From assembly GCA_910577185.1 (NCBI GenBank), contig CAJTLR010000033.1, positions 1 through 38,201 of the forward strand: a stretch of DNA of 38,201 nt. Reading direction: 5' to 3'. Under the pieces are notes generated by a model. It worked only from the letters and a program-made list of their open reading frames with translations. It was not told where the DNA came from and ran no database searches. The stretch's first letter is position 1. Every line of letters starts with the position of its first letter. Positions 8,294-16,756 of this stretch are shown piece by piece. The translations under genes were made by a program, and so were the position numbers. The stretch is from an uncultured Acetatifactor sp. Lineage in GTDB: Bacteria > Bacillota > Clostridia > Lachnospirales > Lachnospiraceae.

Positions 8294-9415
8294 TTATTCC
8301 ATGTTCCCAAGCCTTTTTTCCATGTATTCATACCCATAATGGGTCCGGTACTTCAACGCGGTGGATTTGGTAATTTTTCCCTCCCGGCACAATTTCAGCA
8401 GATTCCCGTCCATGGTGCACATGCCTTCCCCGGCGCCGGACTGCATCACGGCGTTCAGCTGGTTCACCTTATTTTCACGGATCATGTTCTGGACCGCGTC
8501 CGTGGATTTCATAATTTCAAAGACCGGAATCCGGACCAGACCGCCCTCTCCATCCTCCTCGGTGGAGGGCACCAGCTGCTGGCAGACCACGGCCTTCAAA
8601 ACCTGGGCCAGCTGCGTTCTGGCCTGCTCTTTGTCAGGAAATACATCCACGATACGGTTAATGGTATCCGCCGCGCTGCTGGTGTGCAGGGTAGAGAATA
8701 CCAGCACGCCTGTCTCGGCCGCAGTCAGGGCTGCCGAAATGGTATCATAATCCCTCATTTCCCCCAGCAGTATTACATCCGGGCTCTCCCGCAGGGCAGA
8801 GCGGAGGGCCTCCAGATAGCCGGGCGTGTCTATGGATATTTCCCTCTGGGTCACTATGGACTTTTTATGCCTGTGAATATACTCTATGGGGTCCTCCATG
8901 GTGATAATATGGCAGTCCCTGTTATGATTGATACGGTCAATCATACAGGCCAGTGTGGTGGATTTCCCGGTGCCCGCCGCACCGGTGACCAGCACCAGCC
9001 CGCCGTTTCTGTTGTTCCTGTCCCCCTGGTCGTCCGCCAGCAGAAGCACTTCCTGGGCTATTCCCAGCTTTTCCGGATCCGGGAGTTCAAAACGGATCAC
9101 ACGGATCACCGCCGCCAGGGAGCCCCTCTGCCGGAACACATTGACACGGAAACGCCCTCCCGGAAAATCATTCTTTCTGGAAAGTGAAATGGAAAAATCG
9201 TCATCCTCCCCCCGCTCCAGCCTTGTCCTGCCGCGCCCGCCTTCTCTATAGATCTCATCCACCAGTGCATCGATGTCTTTCGGCATCAGCATCTGCTTCC
9301 CCACCCGGTTCTGCCTGCCGCCGCTCTTCATGGTAACCGGCAGACCCGCCACCAGAAAAATATCCGAGACATCCTCATCCTTCACCGCCAGTTCCAGAAT
9401 CTCCTGTAATTCCAT
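8294..9415 (-). CDS. pilT: PilT-type pilus retraction ATPase
   Basis: The 373-residue cytoplasmic hexameric ATPase normally powers disassembly of type IV pili. Visible are Walker A GAAGTGKST (145-153), the Asp box TMEDPIEYI (172-180), Walker B DVILLGEMRD (213-222) and the His box STLHTSSAADTINR (241-254). A C-terminal stretch AVQNMIRENKVNQ aligns with the AIRNLIRE motif that marks PilT rather than PilB or GspE. The start at 9415 places it 28 bp after the previous gene; the nearest binding-site candidate AGGAG is only 2 nt away, so the start is not certain, and an upstream ATG at 9535 would overlap that gene. It is the last gene of the pilus-like operon. Confidence 0.88.
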   Translation of the reverse strand: MELQEILELAVKDEDVSDIFLVAGLPVTMKSGGRQNRVGKQMLMPKDIDALVDEIYREGGRGRTRLERGEDDDFSISLSRKNDFPGGRFRVNVFRQRGSLAAVIRVIRFELPDPEKLGIAQEVLLLADDQGDRNNRNGGLVLVTGAAGTGKSTTLACMIDRINHNRDCHIITMEDPIEYIHRHKKSIVTQREISIDTPGYLEALRSALRESPDVILLGEMRDYDTISAALTAAETGVLVFSTLHTSSAADTINRIVDVFPDKEQARTQLAQVLKAVVCQQLVPSTEEDGEGGLVRIPVFEIMKSTDAVQNMIRENKVNQLNAVMQSGAGEGMCTMDGNLLKLCREGKITKSTALKYRTHYGYEYMEKRLGNME

Positions 9416-9443
9416 CTCTCCTGCCCGTCCTTCCGCTTTATAC

Positions 9444-9851
9444 TCATTCTCCCGTCCAGAGCCCGCCAATGCTTTCTTCCGGTTCCCATTCCTTCTGAAT
9501 CCGCCATTCCACCACCCGGAAACCTGATTCTCCATCCGGTATCATTCCCACCTTCAGGCTGAAACTTCCTCTCTCGATATTCCTGCGCACCACGCCCGTC
9601 TCGTCTTCAACGGCCCCTTCCAGAGAGGAGAGGCTTCCTCCTGCCGCAAGGCATTCCTCCGCTTCCCGGAGAAAAAACTGCCCCTCCCGCTCCAGTTCAT
9701 ACCGTTCCCGGACCGTGTCGGCATACTTTTCCGCCAGGCTGTAATCTGCCCGGGCCGTGGTAAAAGCCAGGATACCCAAAGTCGTCATACAGATGCTGAT
9801 CACCGTCAGCAGCAGCGCCAGCGGTCCCAGTCTGATCGGAATATGTTTCAT
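9444..9851 (-). CDS. Small single-span protein of the pilus-like operon (pseudopilin-like)
   Basis: The 135-residue protein has a hydrophobic N-terminal segment at about residues 8-30 followed by a mainly polar, charged domain (RERYELEREGQFFLREAEECL). This is the general shape of a minor pilin or pseudopilin. There is no canonical prepilin cleavage site with glutamate at +5, so the pilin call rests on position and topology. The C-terminal half (about 85-125) reads like beta strands. It lies between another small membrane protein (77-bp gap holding a 27-bp inverted repeat) and pilT (28-bp gap). I do not recognise the family. Confidence 0.65.
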   Translation of the reverse strand: MKHIPIRLGPLALLLTVISICMTTLGILAFTTARADYSLAEKYADTVRERYELEREGQFFLREAEECLAAGGSLSSLEGAVEDETGVVRRNIERGSFSLKVGMIPDGESGFRVVEWRIQKEWEPEESIGGLWTGE

Positions 9852-9890
9852 AGATTATCTCGTTTCTGCGCTGCTTTCTGCGTATCTTAA

Positions 9891-9917
9891 GTTTGTGGAT
9901 GCAGCGCGGACACAAAC
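9891..9917. repeat. 27-bp inverted-repeat element, copy 1
   Basis: Arms GTTTGTG and CACAAAC flank a 13-nt centre. A second copy with four substitutions is at 26423-26449. Both sit in gaps between co-directional minus-strand genes of an operon. Confidence 0.7.
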
Positions 9918-9928
9918 ATCTTCTCACC

Positions 9929-10405
9929 CTATTGCCCCAGATATACTGCCGTCTCCATACGATATACCGGGCCGGTTTCTTCCTGCCAGTACACTGCGAT
10001 GGCACTCTGCACCATACTGTCGTCCCCTTCCCGCACCCAGGAGATTTCCACCCGGATTCCCGCTTCCGACTCCGGAACCGGATTCATTTTCTCATCATAC
10101 CATGCCTGAAGCACCGCACTGCCGCCCTCTTCCTTCATCCCCGCATTGCCGTTTTCGTCCAGAAATCCCAGCAGGGTTTCCGCGCTGTCAGACGCTGCCA
10201 CCGCCTCTGCCGCATTTTCTGCCAGGTGCACCGCACTGGTGAGAATCCCCGCCTTTCTGCTCAGCTCACCGGACACGGCAAATATCTTCGTCAGAATCAC
10301 AATGACTACGGTAAATACAATCACGAGAATCAGCGTCTCCATGTAAAAGCCTGTATTATGCGGCTTATTGCCCTTGTCTATGCCCATGCCGGCCCTGCTG
10401 CTCAT
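9929..10405 (-). CDS. Small membrane protein with GFYMETL N-terminal motif (pilin/TadE-like)
   Basis: The 158-residue protein has a short charged N terminus, then GFYMETLILVIVFTVV, a hydrophobic span at about 19-43 that starts with Gly-Phe and carries a glutamate at +4 relative to the glycine. Class III signal peptides usually have Gly followed by Phe and Glu at +5, so the site is similar but not canonical; TadE proteins also begin this way. The rest is a soluble, helix-then-strand domain. Its ATG overlaps the stop of the upstream gene by 4 nt, implying translational coupling, and that neighbour has the same GFYM motif. Probably an envelope-anchored pilus or pseudopilus component. Confidence 0.7.
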   Translation of the reverse strand: MSSRAGMGIDKGNKPHNTGFYMETLILVIVFTVVIVILTKIFAVSGELSRKAGILTSAVHLAENAAEAVAASDSAETLLGFLDENGNAGMKEEGGSAVLQAWYDEKMNPVPESEAGIRVEISWVREGDDSMVQSAIAVYWQEETGPVYRMETAVYLGQ

Positions 10406-10887
10406 CTGTCATCAGCCTCCGTCGTTTTTTTGCCTTCCCCGCATCTCGTCCGAAAAAACACCTTTCCTTCATCGGTGGTGACAATATAGGTGCCGGCCGC
10501 AGCTTCTTCCACCGCAAATACTTCCGTCCTGCCAATCACATGCGCCATGCGGGGATTCAGGCTGTCTTCCAGCCTGCCGTAATCTTCCACCAGGTTTTCC
10601 CCTTCCTGGTAAATACGTATCCCATACCCTGTGTGGCCATCCGCAATGATCAGCACCGGTCTGTCATCTTCCCGGGAAAAAGTCACCGCCCCCTCCATGT
10701 CGCCGGATCTGACACAGGTGGAAATATAGGACAGCAGGGCTCTTTTCTGGTTGTTCCCGGTCTGACCTGCCACAATATCCCGATAGGTCTTTGCGCCGAA
10801 AACTATGGTCAGAAAAAAGACTGCCAGAAACAGACAAGCCACTCCCATCATATAAAAGCCCATCGCCGAACTGCCTTTCCGTTTCAT
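10402..10887 (-). CDS. Small membrane protein with GFYM motif (possibly DUF4860)
   Basis: The 161-residue protein begins with a short basic N terminus, then GFYMMGVACLFLAVFFLTIVF, a single membrane span at about 10-30. The extracytoplasmic part is strand-rich and ends in a charged tail (CGEGKKTTEADDR). From memory the pattern fits DUF4860, a family seen in Firmicutes pilus or secretion clusters; this is unverified. It shares the Gly-Phe-Tyr-Met start of its span with the downstream partner and overlaps that gene's start (ATGA-type overlap). The start at 10887 is preceded by GAAGGGGG. Role inferred: structural or assembly component of the pilus-like apparatus. Confidence 0.7.
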   Translation of the reverse strand: MKRKGSSAMGFYMMGVACLFLAVFFLTIVFGAKTYRDIVAGQTGNNQKRALLSYISTCVRSGDMEGAVTFSREDDRPVLIIADGHTGYGIRIYQEGENLVEDYGRLEDSLNPRMAHVIGRTEVFAVEEAAAGTYIVTTDEGKVFFRTRCGEGKKTTEADDR

Positions 10888-10941
10888 GATCCGCCCCCTT
10901 CCCCGGTCTGCGGCCCAAAATCATTTCCCGCAGCCGCAGCG

Positions 10942-11268
10942 TCATTTCTCCCTCACCACCACCCTCACATCAGGCGGCACATTGGATGCAAACGCGCTGT
11001 AGATAACGTAAAATTCCTCATGATTAATCTGTAAACCGTAATTTTCTTCCAGATACTCCAGGCTGGGTGGATAAACGCCCTCCACCACATAGCACTGCAT
11101 GGCACTGCGCTCCACTGCCGCCTTCAATGCCGCCATGCCTTCCTGGTCCATATCCCGGCCGGATCCGGAAAACACCCCCTGCCACAGCAAGACCGCCGCA
11201 GTCAGCACAAGCGCCGCCAGGAAAATCACCGGGCCGGAACCTCTTTTTTTGTCAACATACATTTCCAT
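10942..11268 (-). CDS. Small single-span protein of the pilus-like operon
   Basis: The 108-residue protein has a basic start (VDKKRGSG), a hydrophobic span at about 13-34, and a small domain with the phrase YPPSLEYLEENYGL. That phrase resembles the turn in many pseudopilins where a YP-x-L-x-x-L segment follows the long N-terminal helix. No standard prepilin peptidase site is present. Two ATG codons two residues apart (11268 and 11262) compete; AGGTG is better spaced for the second. It lies 30 bp after the GspF/PilC gene. Function is inferred from operon position only. Confidence 0.65.
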   Translation of the reverse strand: MEMYVDKKRGSGPVIFLAALVLTAAVLLWQGVFSGSGRDMDQEGMAALKAAVERSAMQCYVVEGVYPPSLEYLEENYGLQINHEEFYVIYSAFASNVPPDVRVVVREK

Positions 11269-11298
11269 TCACCTGTTTTCGTCTCTGAAACGAAATAT

Positions 11299-12342
11299 TT
11301 ACCCTATGGAATTCATCATTCCGATGAGGGGAAGCATAATGCTCAGCAGGGACAGCCCCACTGTCAGCATCAGGACTCCCGACAGCACCGGATCCACGAT
11401 TCCCACCAGCCGCTCCACCAGGCCCGAACAATGCCCTGCCAGCAGATCCGTCAGCTTTCTGAGCACGGACTCCAGATTGCCGCTCCGCTCCCCGGCCAGA
11501 AGCATTCTCCCGTAAACCGGCTCAAACAGCCCCTCGTCGTAAGCCGCCTGGGCAATCCCGTATCCCTGGCCCATACGCTGTGCACAGCGATGTATTTTTT
11601 CCTCCACCGGCCTGCAGGCAGCCATCTTCATGCTCTCTGCCACCGCAATATCCTGCATCTCGCCGCTGGCCAGAAAAGTGGACAACGCCGCGGTAAAACG
11701 GAACATGCCAAGACTTTCCATAATAGAGGCACAGATGGGAATCTTTTCCAGTATTTTTTCGGCCGACCTTCTCTTTTTGCTGTTCCAAAGCGCAAACCCG
11801 GCCCCCAGTCCCGCCGCCAGCAGCACCATAAGGCCCAGCGCCAGCCAGCAGAACCCGTAGGCCCACCGCACATAAGAATACGCAGAGACAGTCAGGCTTC
11901 CTGTCAGGTGGTCATATACATCCGAAAAAGCAGGCAGCACCATGGTCAGCATGATGATCAGCACCGCGATAATGATCACCAGCATGGCCACCGGATAAAT
12001 CACGGAATTTTTCAGTCTGGCGCTCATTGTCTTCTGATCCGCATAGTACCGGGCAAGCTGGAACAACACATCCTCCAGACGTCCGAAGTTCTCCCCGGCT
12101 GCCACCATCCTCACGGCATATTCCGGAAATATTCCCGTCTTCTCCATGGCTGCGGAAAGCCCTTTTCCCAGCTCCGTCTCTGTCTGCATGACTACAAGTC
12201 CTTCTTCCAGGATTCCTCCACCGCCGTTTCCCGACCTTAGCAGCGCCACAGCCTCATCCATCTGGATTCCGGACTGGCACATCATCGCCATACTCTCGCA
12301 GAACGCGCTGACTCCCAGACTATCCAGTTTTCCACGTCTCAT
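11299..12342 (-). CDS. GspF/PilC-type inner-membrane platform protein
   Basis: The 347-residue protein belongs to the T2SSF family, the inner-membrane platform that couples the ATPase to pilin movement in type IV pili and type II secretion. Two F domains are visible: the first begins SAFCESMAMMCQSGIQMDEA (13-32), the second follows the central membrane region with FRFTAALSTFLASGEMQDIAVAES. Membrane spans lie at about 115-139, 162-186 and near the C terminus (about 315-340). The start at 12342 follows GGGAGGGAGAAT, a strong binding site; an in-frame ATG at 12417 has none. The gap to the upstream lipoprotein gene is 81 bp. Genes on both sides make it part of the pilus-like operon. Confidence 0.9.
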   Translation of the reverse strand: MRRGKLDSLGVSAFCESMAMMCQSGIQMDEAVALLRSGNGGGGILEEGLVVMQTETELGKGLSAAMEKTGIFPEYAVRMVAAGENFGRLEDVLFQLARYYADQKTMSARLKNSVIYPVAMLVIIIAVLIIMLTMVLPAFSDVYDHLTGSLTVSAYSYVRWAYGFCWLALGLMVLLAAGLGAGFALWNSKKRRSAEKILEKIPICASIMESLGMFRFTAALSTFLASGEMQDIAVAESMKMAACRPVEEKIHRCAQRMGQGYGIAQAAYDEGLFEPVYGRMLLAGERSGNLESVLRKLTDLLAGHCSGLVERLVGIVDPVLSGVLMLTVGLSLLSIMLPLIGMMNSIG

Positions 12343-12423
12343 ATTCTCCCTCCCAATCCAAAGCAGCGTTTCACCCGGACCAGCATATACCCCCAAACGC
12401 ATATTTGTCCCGGCCATTTCACA

Positions 12424-13338
12424 CTAATAGAAATAGACATCCGAATAGTTGCCCCCATCTCCGATAAACTGGACGTCCGTGCCGTTTGCCGAAAACGTCA
12501 GGTCCAGCCTGGACCAGCTGTCTGCCTTTACTTCGTATCCCACCGTCACCCAGCCGGTTTCTTCCGTATAAAACATATTCCAGGCGTGATAGACATCATC
12601 CGGCGACACATACCCCATCACAAGTTTTGTGGGGATTCCCTGGCTGCGCAGCATGGCCGCCACCAGCGCGGCATAATCAAAACAGATTCCTTTTCCCGTC
12701 CCATATGTCTCATCCGGGTCCGGCAGATATCCAGTCTGAACCGAAGCCGCCTTCTCTTTGTCATATTTCACATTGTCACAGATGTATTCATACACCTCTT
12801 CCACCACACCCAGCGCGCTCCCCGCATTCTGGGCCAGTTCCGCGGCTTTCTTCACGCAGTCGGAGTCCTGGTCATAATCCACATATGCACTGGGTCTTAA
12901 AAAAGGCTGGAATTCATCCTTCAGGGTCACATCCGCCTCCATCGTATAAAGGACGGCATATTTCTTGTCCACCACATGCTCCCTGAAAATAAAAGTATAT
13001 GTGCCGTTCCCGCTCTGGAGGGGAAAAATCTTCGGTGTACCGTCTGCCGGCAGGTCATATGTATATTCCTCATCCCCCTTGATCACCTGGAACTTCAGCC
13101 GGGAAGCGGAAGTGGCGGAGACTCCCACGATCCCCAGCTCCGCGCAGGACAAATCAATCCTGGCATTTTCGATTCCCTCTGCCTTGTCTTCATGGAAGAC
13201 CGAATCCGCAAACGCCGGTGCCTGATAGGGTTTGGAATCTCCCTGCGGCCTTCCCGGTTCCCCTTCTGCGCCGCACCCGCAGAGACCCAGCAGCAAAACC
13301 ATCACCGGCACAAGGCACAGTTTTGTGTTCGGCCGCAT
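12424..13338 (-). CDS. Transglutaminase-fold lipoprotein
   Basis: The 304-residue protein starts with a lipoprotein signal peptide; the likely lipid-modified cysteine is Cys22 in GLCGC. A middle domain (about 55-145) looks beta-rich. A C-terminal transglutaminase-like domain has the catalytic set: Cys219 in GKGICFDYAAL, His251 in VYHAWN and probably Asp279. Such bacterial domains act as peptidases or amide-forming enzymes outside the cell; the substrate is unknown. The start at 13338 follows GAGGTGGTGG. It is the first gene of the pilus-like operon, so it may process or cross-link envelope or pilus proteins (inference). Confidence 0.85.
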   Translation of the reverse strand: MRPNTKLCLVPVMVLLLGLCGCGAEGEPGRPQGDSKPYQAPAFADSVFHEDKAEGIENARIDLSCAELGIVGVSATSASRLKFQVIKGDEEYTYDLPADGTPKIFPLQSGNGTYTFIFREHVVDKKYAVLYTMEADVTLKDEFQPFLRPSAYVDYDQDSDCVKKAAELAQNAGSALGVVEEVYEYICDNVKYDKEKAASVQTGYLPDPDETYGTGKGICFDYAALVAAMLRSQGIPTKLVMGYVSPDDVYHAWNMFYTEETGWVTVGYEVKADSWSRLDLTFSANGTDVQFIGDGGNYSDVYFY

Positions 13339-13439
13339 GATTTACCACCACCTCTCCATTCTCTCCGGCCATCATACCGATTTTAAGAAAGAATCCCTCC
13401 TTCTTCCGGGAATTCTCACCCTGTGGGAAACTTTCCCCG

Positions 13440-13611
13440 GAGCGTGTTTGAAAATTGCTATCTGCCAGATGTGCGTCACAATTTGTGGGAGATTTTGGTC
13501 AAATGAAGGGCGCATAGTGGGCTATGTAACCTGAATCTGACCCATAGATACCGCAAATGTGAGGACGCGGTTACCGCGACAGATGGCGGGAATGAATTTT
13601 CAAACACACTC
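13440..13611. mobile_element. MITE-like element with terminal inverted repeats
   Basis: The 172-bp segment is bounded by GAGCGTGTTTGAAAATT (13440-13456) and AATTTTCAAACACACTC (13595-13611), a 17-bp terminal inverted repeat with one mismatch. Internally there is CGCGGTTACCGCG, a perfect short palindrome, and other small hairpins, but no open reading frame. It lies between murA and the pilus-like operon. I recall similar sequences as repeats in Lachnospiraceae genomes, unverified. No clear target-site duplication is visible. Confidence 0.65.
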
Positions 13612-13643
13612 TAATAAGAATAAGGCGGGCATTTCATCCCACC
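13611..13643 (-). terminator. Weak terminator of murA
   Basis: On the minus strand a GGTGGG/CCCGCC stem overlaps the murA stop codon and is followed by TTATTCTTATT. The T-tract is interrupted, so strength is uncertain. Confidence 0.45.
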
Positions 13644-14929
13644 TTCAATTTGAACTTCTGGACATCCTTATCGGTCTCCGCCACTTCAATCTGGGCGCCC
13701 AGTCCCTGAAGCTTGGAAGGAAAGTCCTCGTATCCCCGTTCAATATATTTAATATCGTCAACCACCGAGAATCCCTCCGCAGCAAGGGCCGCGATCACAA
13801 GTGCTGCCCCTCCCCGAAGATCGGGCACGGATATACTGGCTCCGGTATATTTTTCCACTCCGGTAATGATGGCAGTATCCCCGCCTTCCACTTTAATGTC
13901 GGCGCCCATACGCACCAGCTCGTCCACATACCGGAAACGATTCTCAAAAATACTCTCTGTCACAATGCTGGTTCCCCCTGCAAGGGCAAGGGCCACTGTA
14001 ATCTGCGGCTGCATATCCGTGGGAAAACCCGGATAGGGAAGAGTCCTCACCTGGGTATGCATGGGTGCCTTTGTGGCCACCACACGGATGCAGTCGTCCG
14101 CTTCTTCCACCTCGCATCCGATCTCCAGAAGCTTTGCCGTGATAGACTCCAGGTGTTTGGGTATCACGTTTTTCACCGTCACGTCTCCCTTCGTGACCGC
14201 GGCGGCAAACATAAAGGTACCGGCCTCTATCTGGTCCGGGATAATGGTATAGTCTGTGCCGTGAAGCCGGGCCACCCCGCGGATCCTGATCACGTCCGTA
14301 CCGGCTCCCTTGATATTGGCGCCGCAGCTGTTCAGGAAACTGGCCACATCCACCACATGGGGTTCCTTTGCACAGTTTTCGATAATAGTCATGCCCTCAG
14401 CCAGTGTGGCGGCCAGCATCACATTGATGGTGGCACCCACACTGACCTTGTCCATATAGATATGGCTGCCCCTGAGGCATTTTGTCCTGGCCTTCACCAG
14501 TCCGTGTTCGATAATCACTTCCGCACCCAGGGCGCGGAATCCTTTTAAATGCTGGTCAATGCCGCGGCTGCCGATATCGCAGCCCCCGGGAAGCACCACT
14601 TCCGCACCTTTATACTTCCCCAGGAACGCACCCAGGAAATAATAAGATCCCCTGATCTTTTTGCATCCATCACTTTCCACCGTCACATTGTGGATATTAC
14701 CCCCGTTGATCATCACTCTGTGGCGGCTGATCCGCTTCACCACCACGCCGATGCTTCTCATGGCATCCAGCATCACATCAATATCACGCACATCAGGTAT
14801 ATTATCTATATATACGGTCTCGTCCGTCATGGCGGCCGCAGCGAAAATAGGAAGTGCCGCATTTTTGGCGCCTGCTATCTCCACATCGCCCACCAGCGGA
14901 TTCCCGCCTTTAATTGCATATTGTTCCAT
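13634..14929 (-). CDS. murA: UDP-N-acetylglucosamine 1-carboxyvinyltransferase
   Basis: The 431-residue enzyme transfers enolpyruvate from phosphoenolpyruvate to UDP-GlcNAc, the first committed step of peptidoglycan synthesis, in the cytoplasm. The N terminus (IKGGNPLVGDVEIAGAKNAAL) contains the conserved Lys22/Asn23 pair, and the catalytic loop LPGGCDIGSRGIDQHL keeps the cysteine (Cys117) that fosfomycin alkylates. Length is typical. The ATG at 14929 follows AGAGGA, and a good promoter lies upstream. Many Bacillota carry two paralogues (murAA and murAB); which this is cannot be decided here. Next upstream is an M23 cell-wall peptidase gene. Confidence 0.97.
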   Translation of the reverse strand: MEQYAIKGGNPLVGDVEIAGAKNAALPIFAAAAMTDETVYIDNIPDVRDIDVMLDAMRSIGVVVKRISRHRVMINGGNIHNVTVESDGCKKIRGSYYFLGAFLGKYKGAEVVLPGGCDIGSRGIDQHLKGFRALGAEVIIEHGLVKARTKCLRGSHIYMDKVSVGATINVMLAATLAEGMTIIENCAKEPHVVDVASFLNSCGANIKGAGTDVIRIRGVARLHGTDYTIIPDQIEAGTFMFAAAVTKGDVTVKNVIPKHLESITAKLLEIGCEVEEADDCIRVVATKAPMHTQVRTLPYPGFPTDMQPQITVALALAGGTSIVTESIFENRFRYVDELVRMGADIKVEGGDTAIITGVEKYTGASISVPDLRGGAALVIAALAAEGFSVVDDIKYIERGYEDFPSKLQGLGAQIEVAETDKDVQKFKLKVG

Positions 14930-14983
14930 TCTATTATCCTCTGCTTCAAGGTTAAAGTTTCTATTCTTTTTTCAACAAAAGCA

Positions 14984-15012
14984 ATGTTACCACATTTTCC
15001 CTCATTTGTAAA
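14984..15012 (-). promoter_or_regulatory. Promoter of murA
   Basis: On the minus strand TTTACA (15012-15007) and TAACAT (14989-14984) are separated by 17 bp, about 55 bp before the murA start. Confidence 0.65.
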
Positions 15013-15039
15013 CAGAACACATATTCTTGGGTTTCGGGG

Positions 15040-16614
15040 TCAGTTCAGATATTTCAGCGGATCCACCTGGGTGCCGTTGATCAGTATCTCAAAATGCAGG
15101 TGCGGTCCTGTGCTGACACCGGTGTTGCCGCTGAGTGCAATCTTCTCTCCCTGCTTGACCTTCTGGCCCACGGTCACCAGCACCTTGCTCAGATGCCCAT
15201 ATCTGGTCTGCCTGCCATCCTCATGGTCAATATAAACCACATAGCCATAGCCGCTGCCCCAGCCCGCCCTGGTGACCGTGCCGCCGCAGGACGCATAGAC
15301 CGCCGTCCCCGTGGGAGTCGCCCAGTCGATGCCCTTGTGATAAGAACTGGCTCCCCTGGTGGGGGCGGATCTTCTTCCGAAGCCGGAGCTCTTGCGTCCT
15401 CCCGAGATGGGCTTGATATAGGTAGGAGGAATTTTCGTTCCCCGCTCCACCACCTTGGCCACAGCCTCCATGACCACTTCTTCCTTTAAAAGCTCCCTGC
15501 CCACTTCCTTGTCATTGACATAGGATACATCCGCAATGACCCTGCGGAATCCGGCAGAGGGCTGCTGGCGCACTACCATGTCGGTGGTATACCAGTTGTC
15601 ATTGTCGATATAAACGATATCCGCGTCATATGTTTCCTCGTAATACTCTTCCTCCACCCTCTTCACGGACAATTCCGGTTCCGGCACCGTGATGAGAAGT
15701 TCCTGTCCCACCTGAAGAGTGGAATTTTCATCCTCCAGCGTGTCGTTCATCTCAATGATGGTCTCCATGGGGATATTTACTTTCAGGGAAATTTCCGAAA
15801 GCGTGTCCCCGCTCACCACCTCGTACACACTGGGCGTCTCCTGCTCCATGATGACCAGGTTTATGGCCTCTTCCAGGGAGGTCAGCTGGCTTTCCGGCAG
15901 ATAGGCTTCCACAATCTCCACATCCTCGTCAAAATCCATGCTCAGGATCCCCAGATCATAATCCTCGAAATCCTTCTCTTCCTCTTCCTGTATTTCCCCC
16001 GTGATTCCCGCCAGAAAAGTCTGCACGCCGCTTCCCATGCAGGCGGCCAGATTCCCGTCTTCCTCTCCGTCACCCTCCGTCACATGGGCCGTAAACACAC
16101 TGAATTCCCGCTCCGTGTCCCCTTTGATGTCCACGGAAAATTTTCCCTCATTGCCGTACTTGTCAATGGCGGCCTGCAGCAGCCGGCGCACATCCTCCAT
16201 ACTTCCCAGGCTGATAATATACTCATTGATCTTCAGGGTATAGGACCGGTGCATGGTTTCCCGGACACTGGATTTTAACGCCTCCTCCATTCTGCCCAGC
16301 ACCGCTTCCTCGCTGTCCACCTCACCCCAGAGAACCTCTTCCCCCGTGACATTCATATTGGTCTCCATAAATACCAGTTCCTGGCTGGCAGCGGCCACAT
16401 TCTTCCTGGCCTGCAGAAGCAGTTCATCGATCCGGCCCCTGTCGCCCAGAGTCCCTATCTCCTGTCCGTTCACCTGAATATGGAAAAGATTCTCTCCCGT
16501 CCCTTCATAAGCGGGAATTCCCTTCATCAGCAGAAGTCCTGCAAAAAGTGTTCCCGCCGTAGCTTTAATATATGTAAATTTGTATTTTTTATCATTGCTT
16601 TTTGTCTTTTTCAT
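15040..16614 (-). CDS. Cell-wall peptidase: LysM, G5 and M23 domains
   Basis: The 524-residue exported protein has a basic N terminus and one hydrophobic segment (about 15-32, signal or anchor). It then has an alpha/beta region (about 40-260), a LysM domain (YEVVSGDTLSEISLKVNIP, about 262-310), a G5-like domain (about 315-400), and a C-terminal M23 metallopeptidase. Zinc ligands are visible as YHKGIDW (HxxxD) and HLHFE. M23 enzymes cut peptide bridges in peptidoglycan; LysM binds its glycan. The layout matches spore- or division-associated M23 peptidases of Clostridia. The start at 16614 is preceded by a modest GGAAG. It shares orientation with murA, 110 bp downstream, but murA has its own promoter. 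Confidence 0.92.
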   Translation of the reverse strand: MKKTKSNDKKYKFTYIKATAGTLFAGLLLMKGIPAYEGTGENLFHIQVNGQEIGTLGDRGRIDELLLQARKNVAAASQELVFMETNMNVTGEEVLWGEVDSEEAVLGRMEEALKSSVRETMHRSYTLKINEYIISLGSMEDVRRLLQAAIDKYGNEGKFSVDIKGDTEREFSVFTAHVTEGDGEEDGNLAACMGSGVQTFLAGITGEIQEEEEKDFEDYDLGILSMDFDEDVEIVEAYLPESQLTSLEEAINLVIMEQETPSVYEVVSGDTLSEISLKVNIPMETIIEMNDTLEDENSTLQVGQELLITVPEPELSVKRVEEEYYEETYDADIVYIDNDNWYTTDMVVRQQPSAGFRRVIADVSYVNDKEVGRELLKEEVVMEAVAKVVERGTKIPPTYIKPISGGRKSSGFGRRSAPTRGASSYHKGIDWATPTGTAVYASCGGTVTRAGWGSGYGYVVYIDHEDGRQTRYGHLSKVLVTVGQKVKQGEKIALSGNTGVSTGPHLHFEILINGTQVDPLKYLN

Positions 16615-16756
16615 AAGTCTTCCAGTTTTCCTTTTTATAAGCTTTTTGTCAGAATTGTGCCTTAAAAAATGTCCCCCTGCATACTTTCATTATGTCCTTC
16701 TGAACATAAAATATACGCGGCGGTTTTCGTCTGCCGGCAATGGCTGTAAATTTGGC

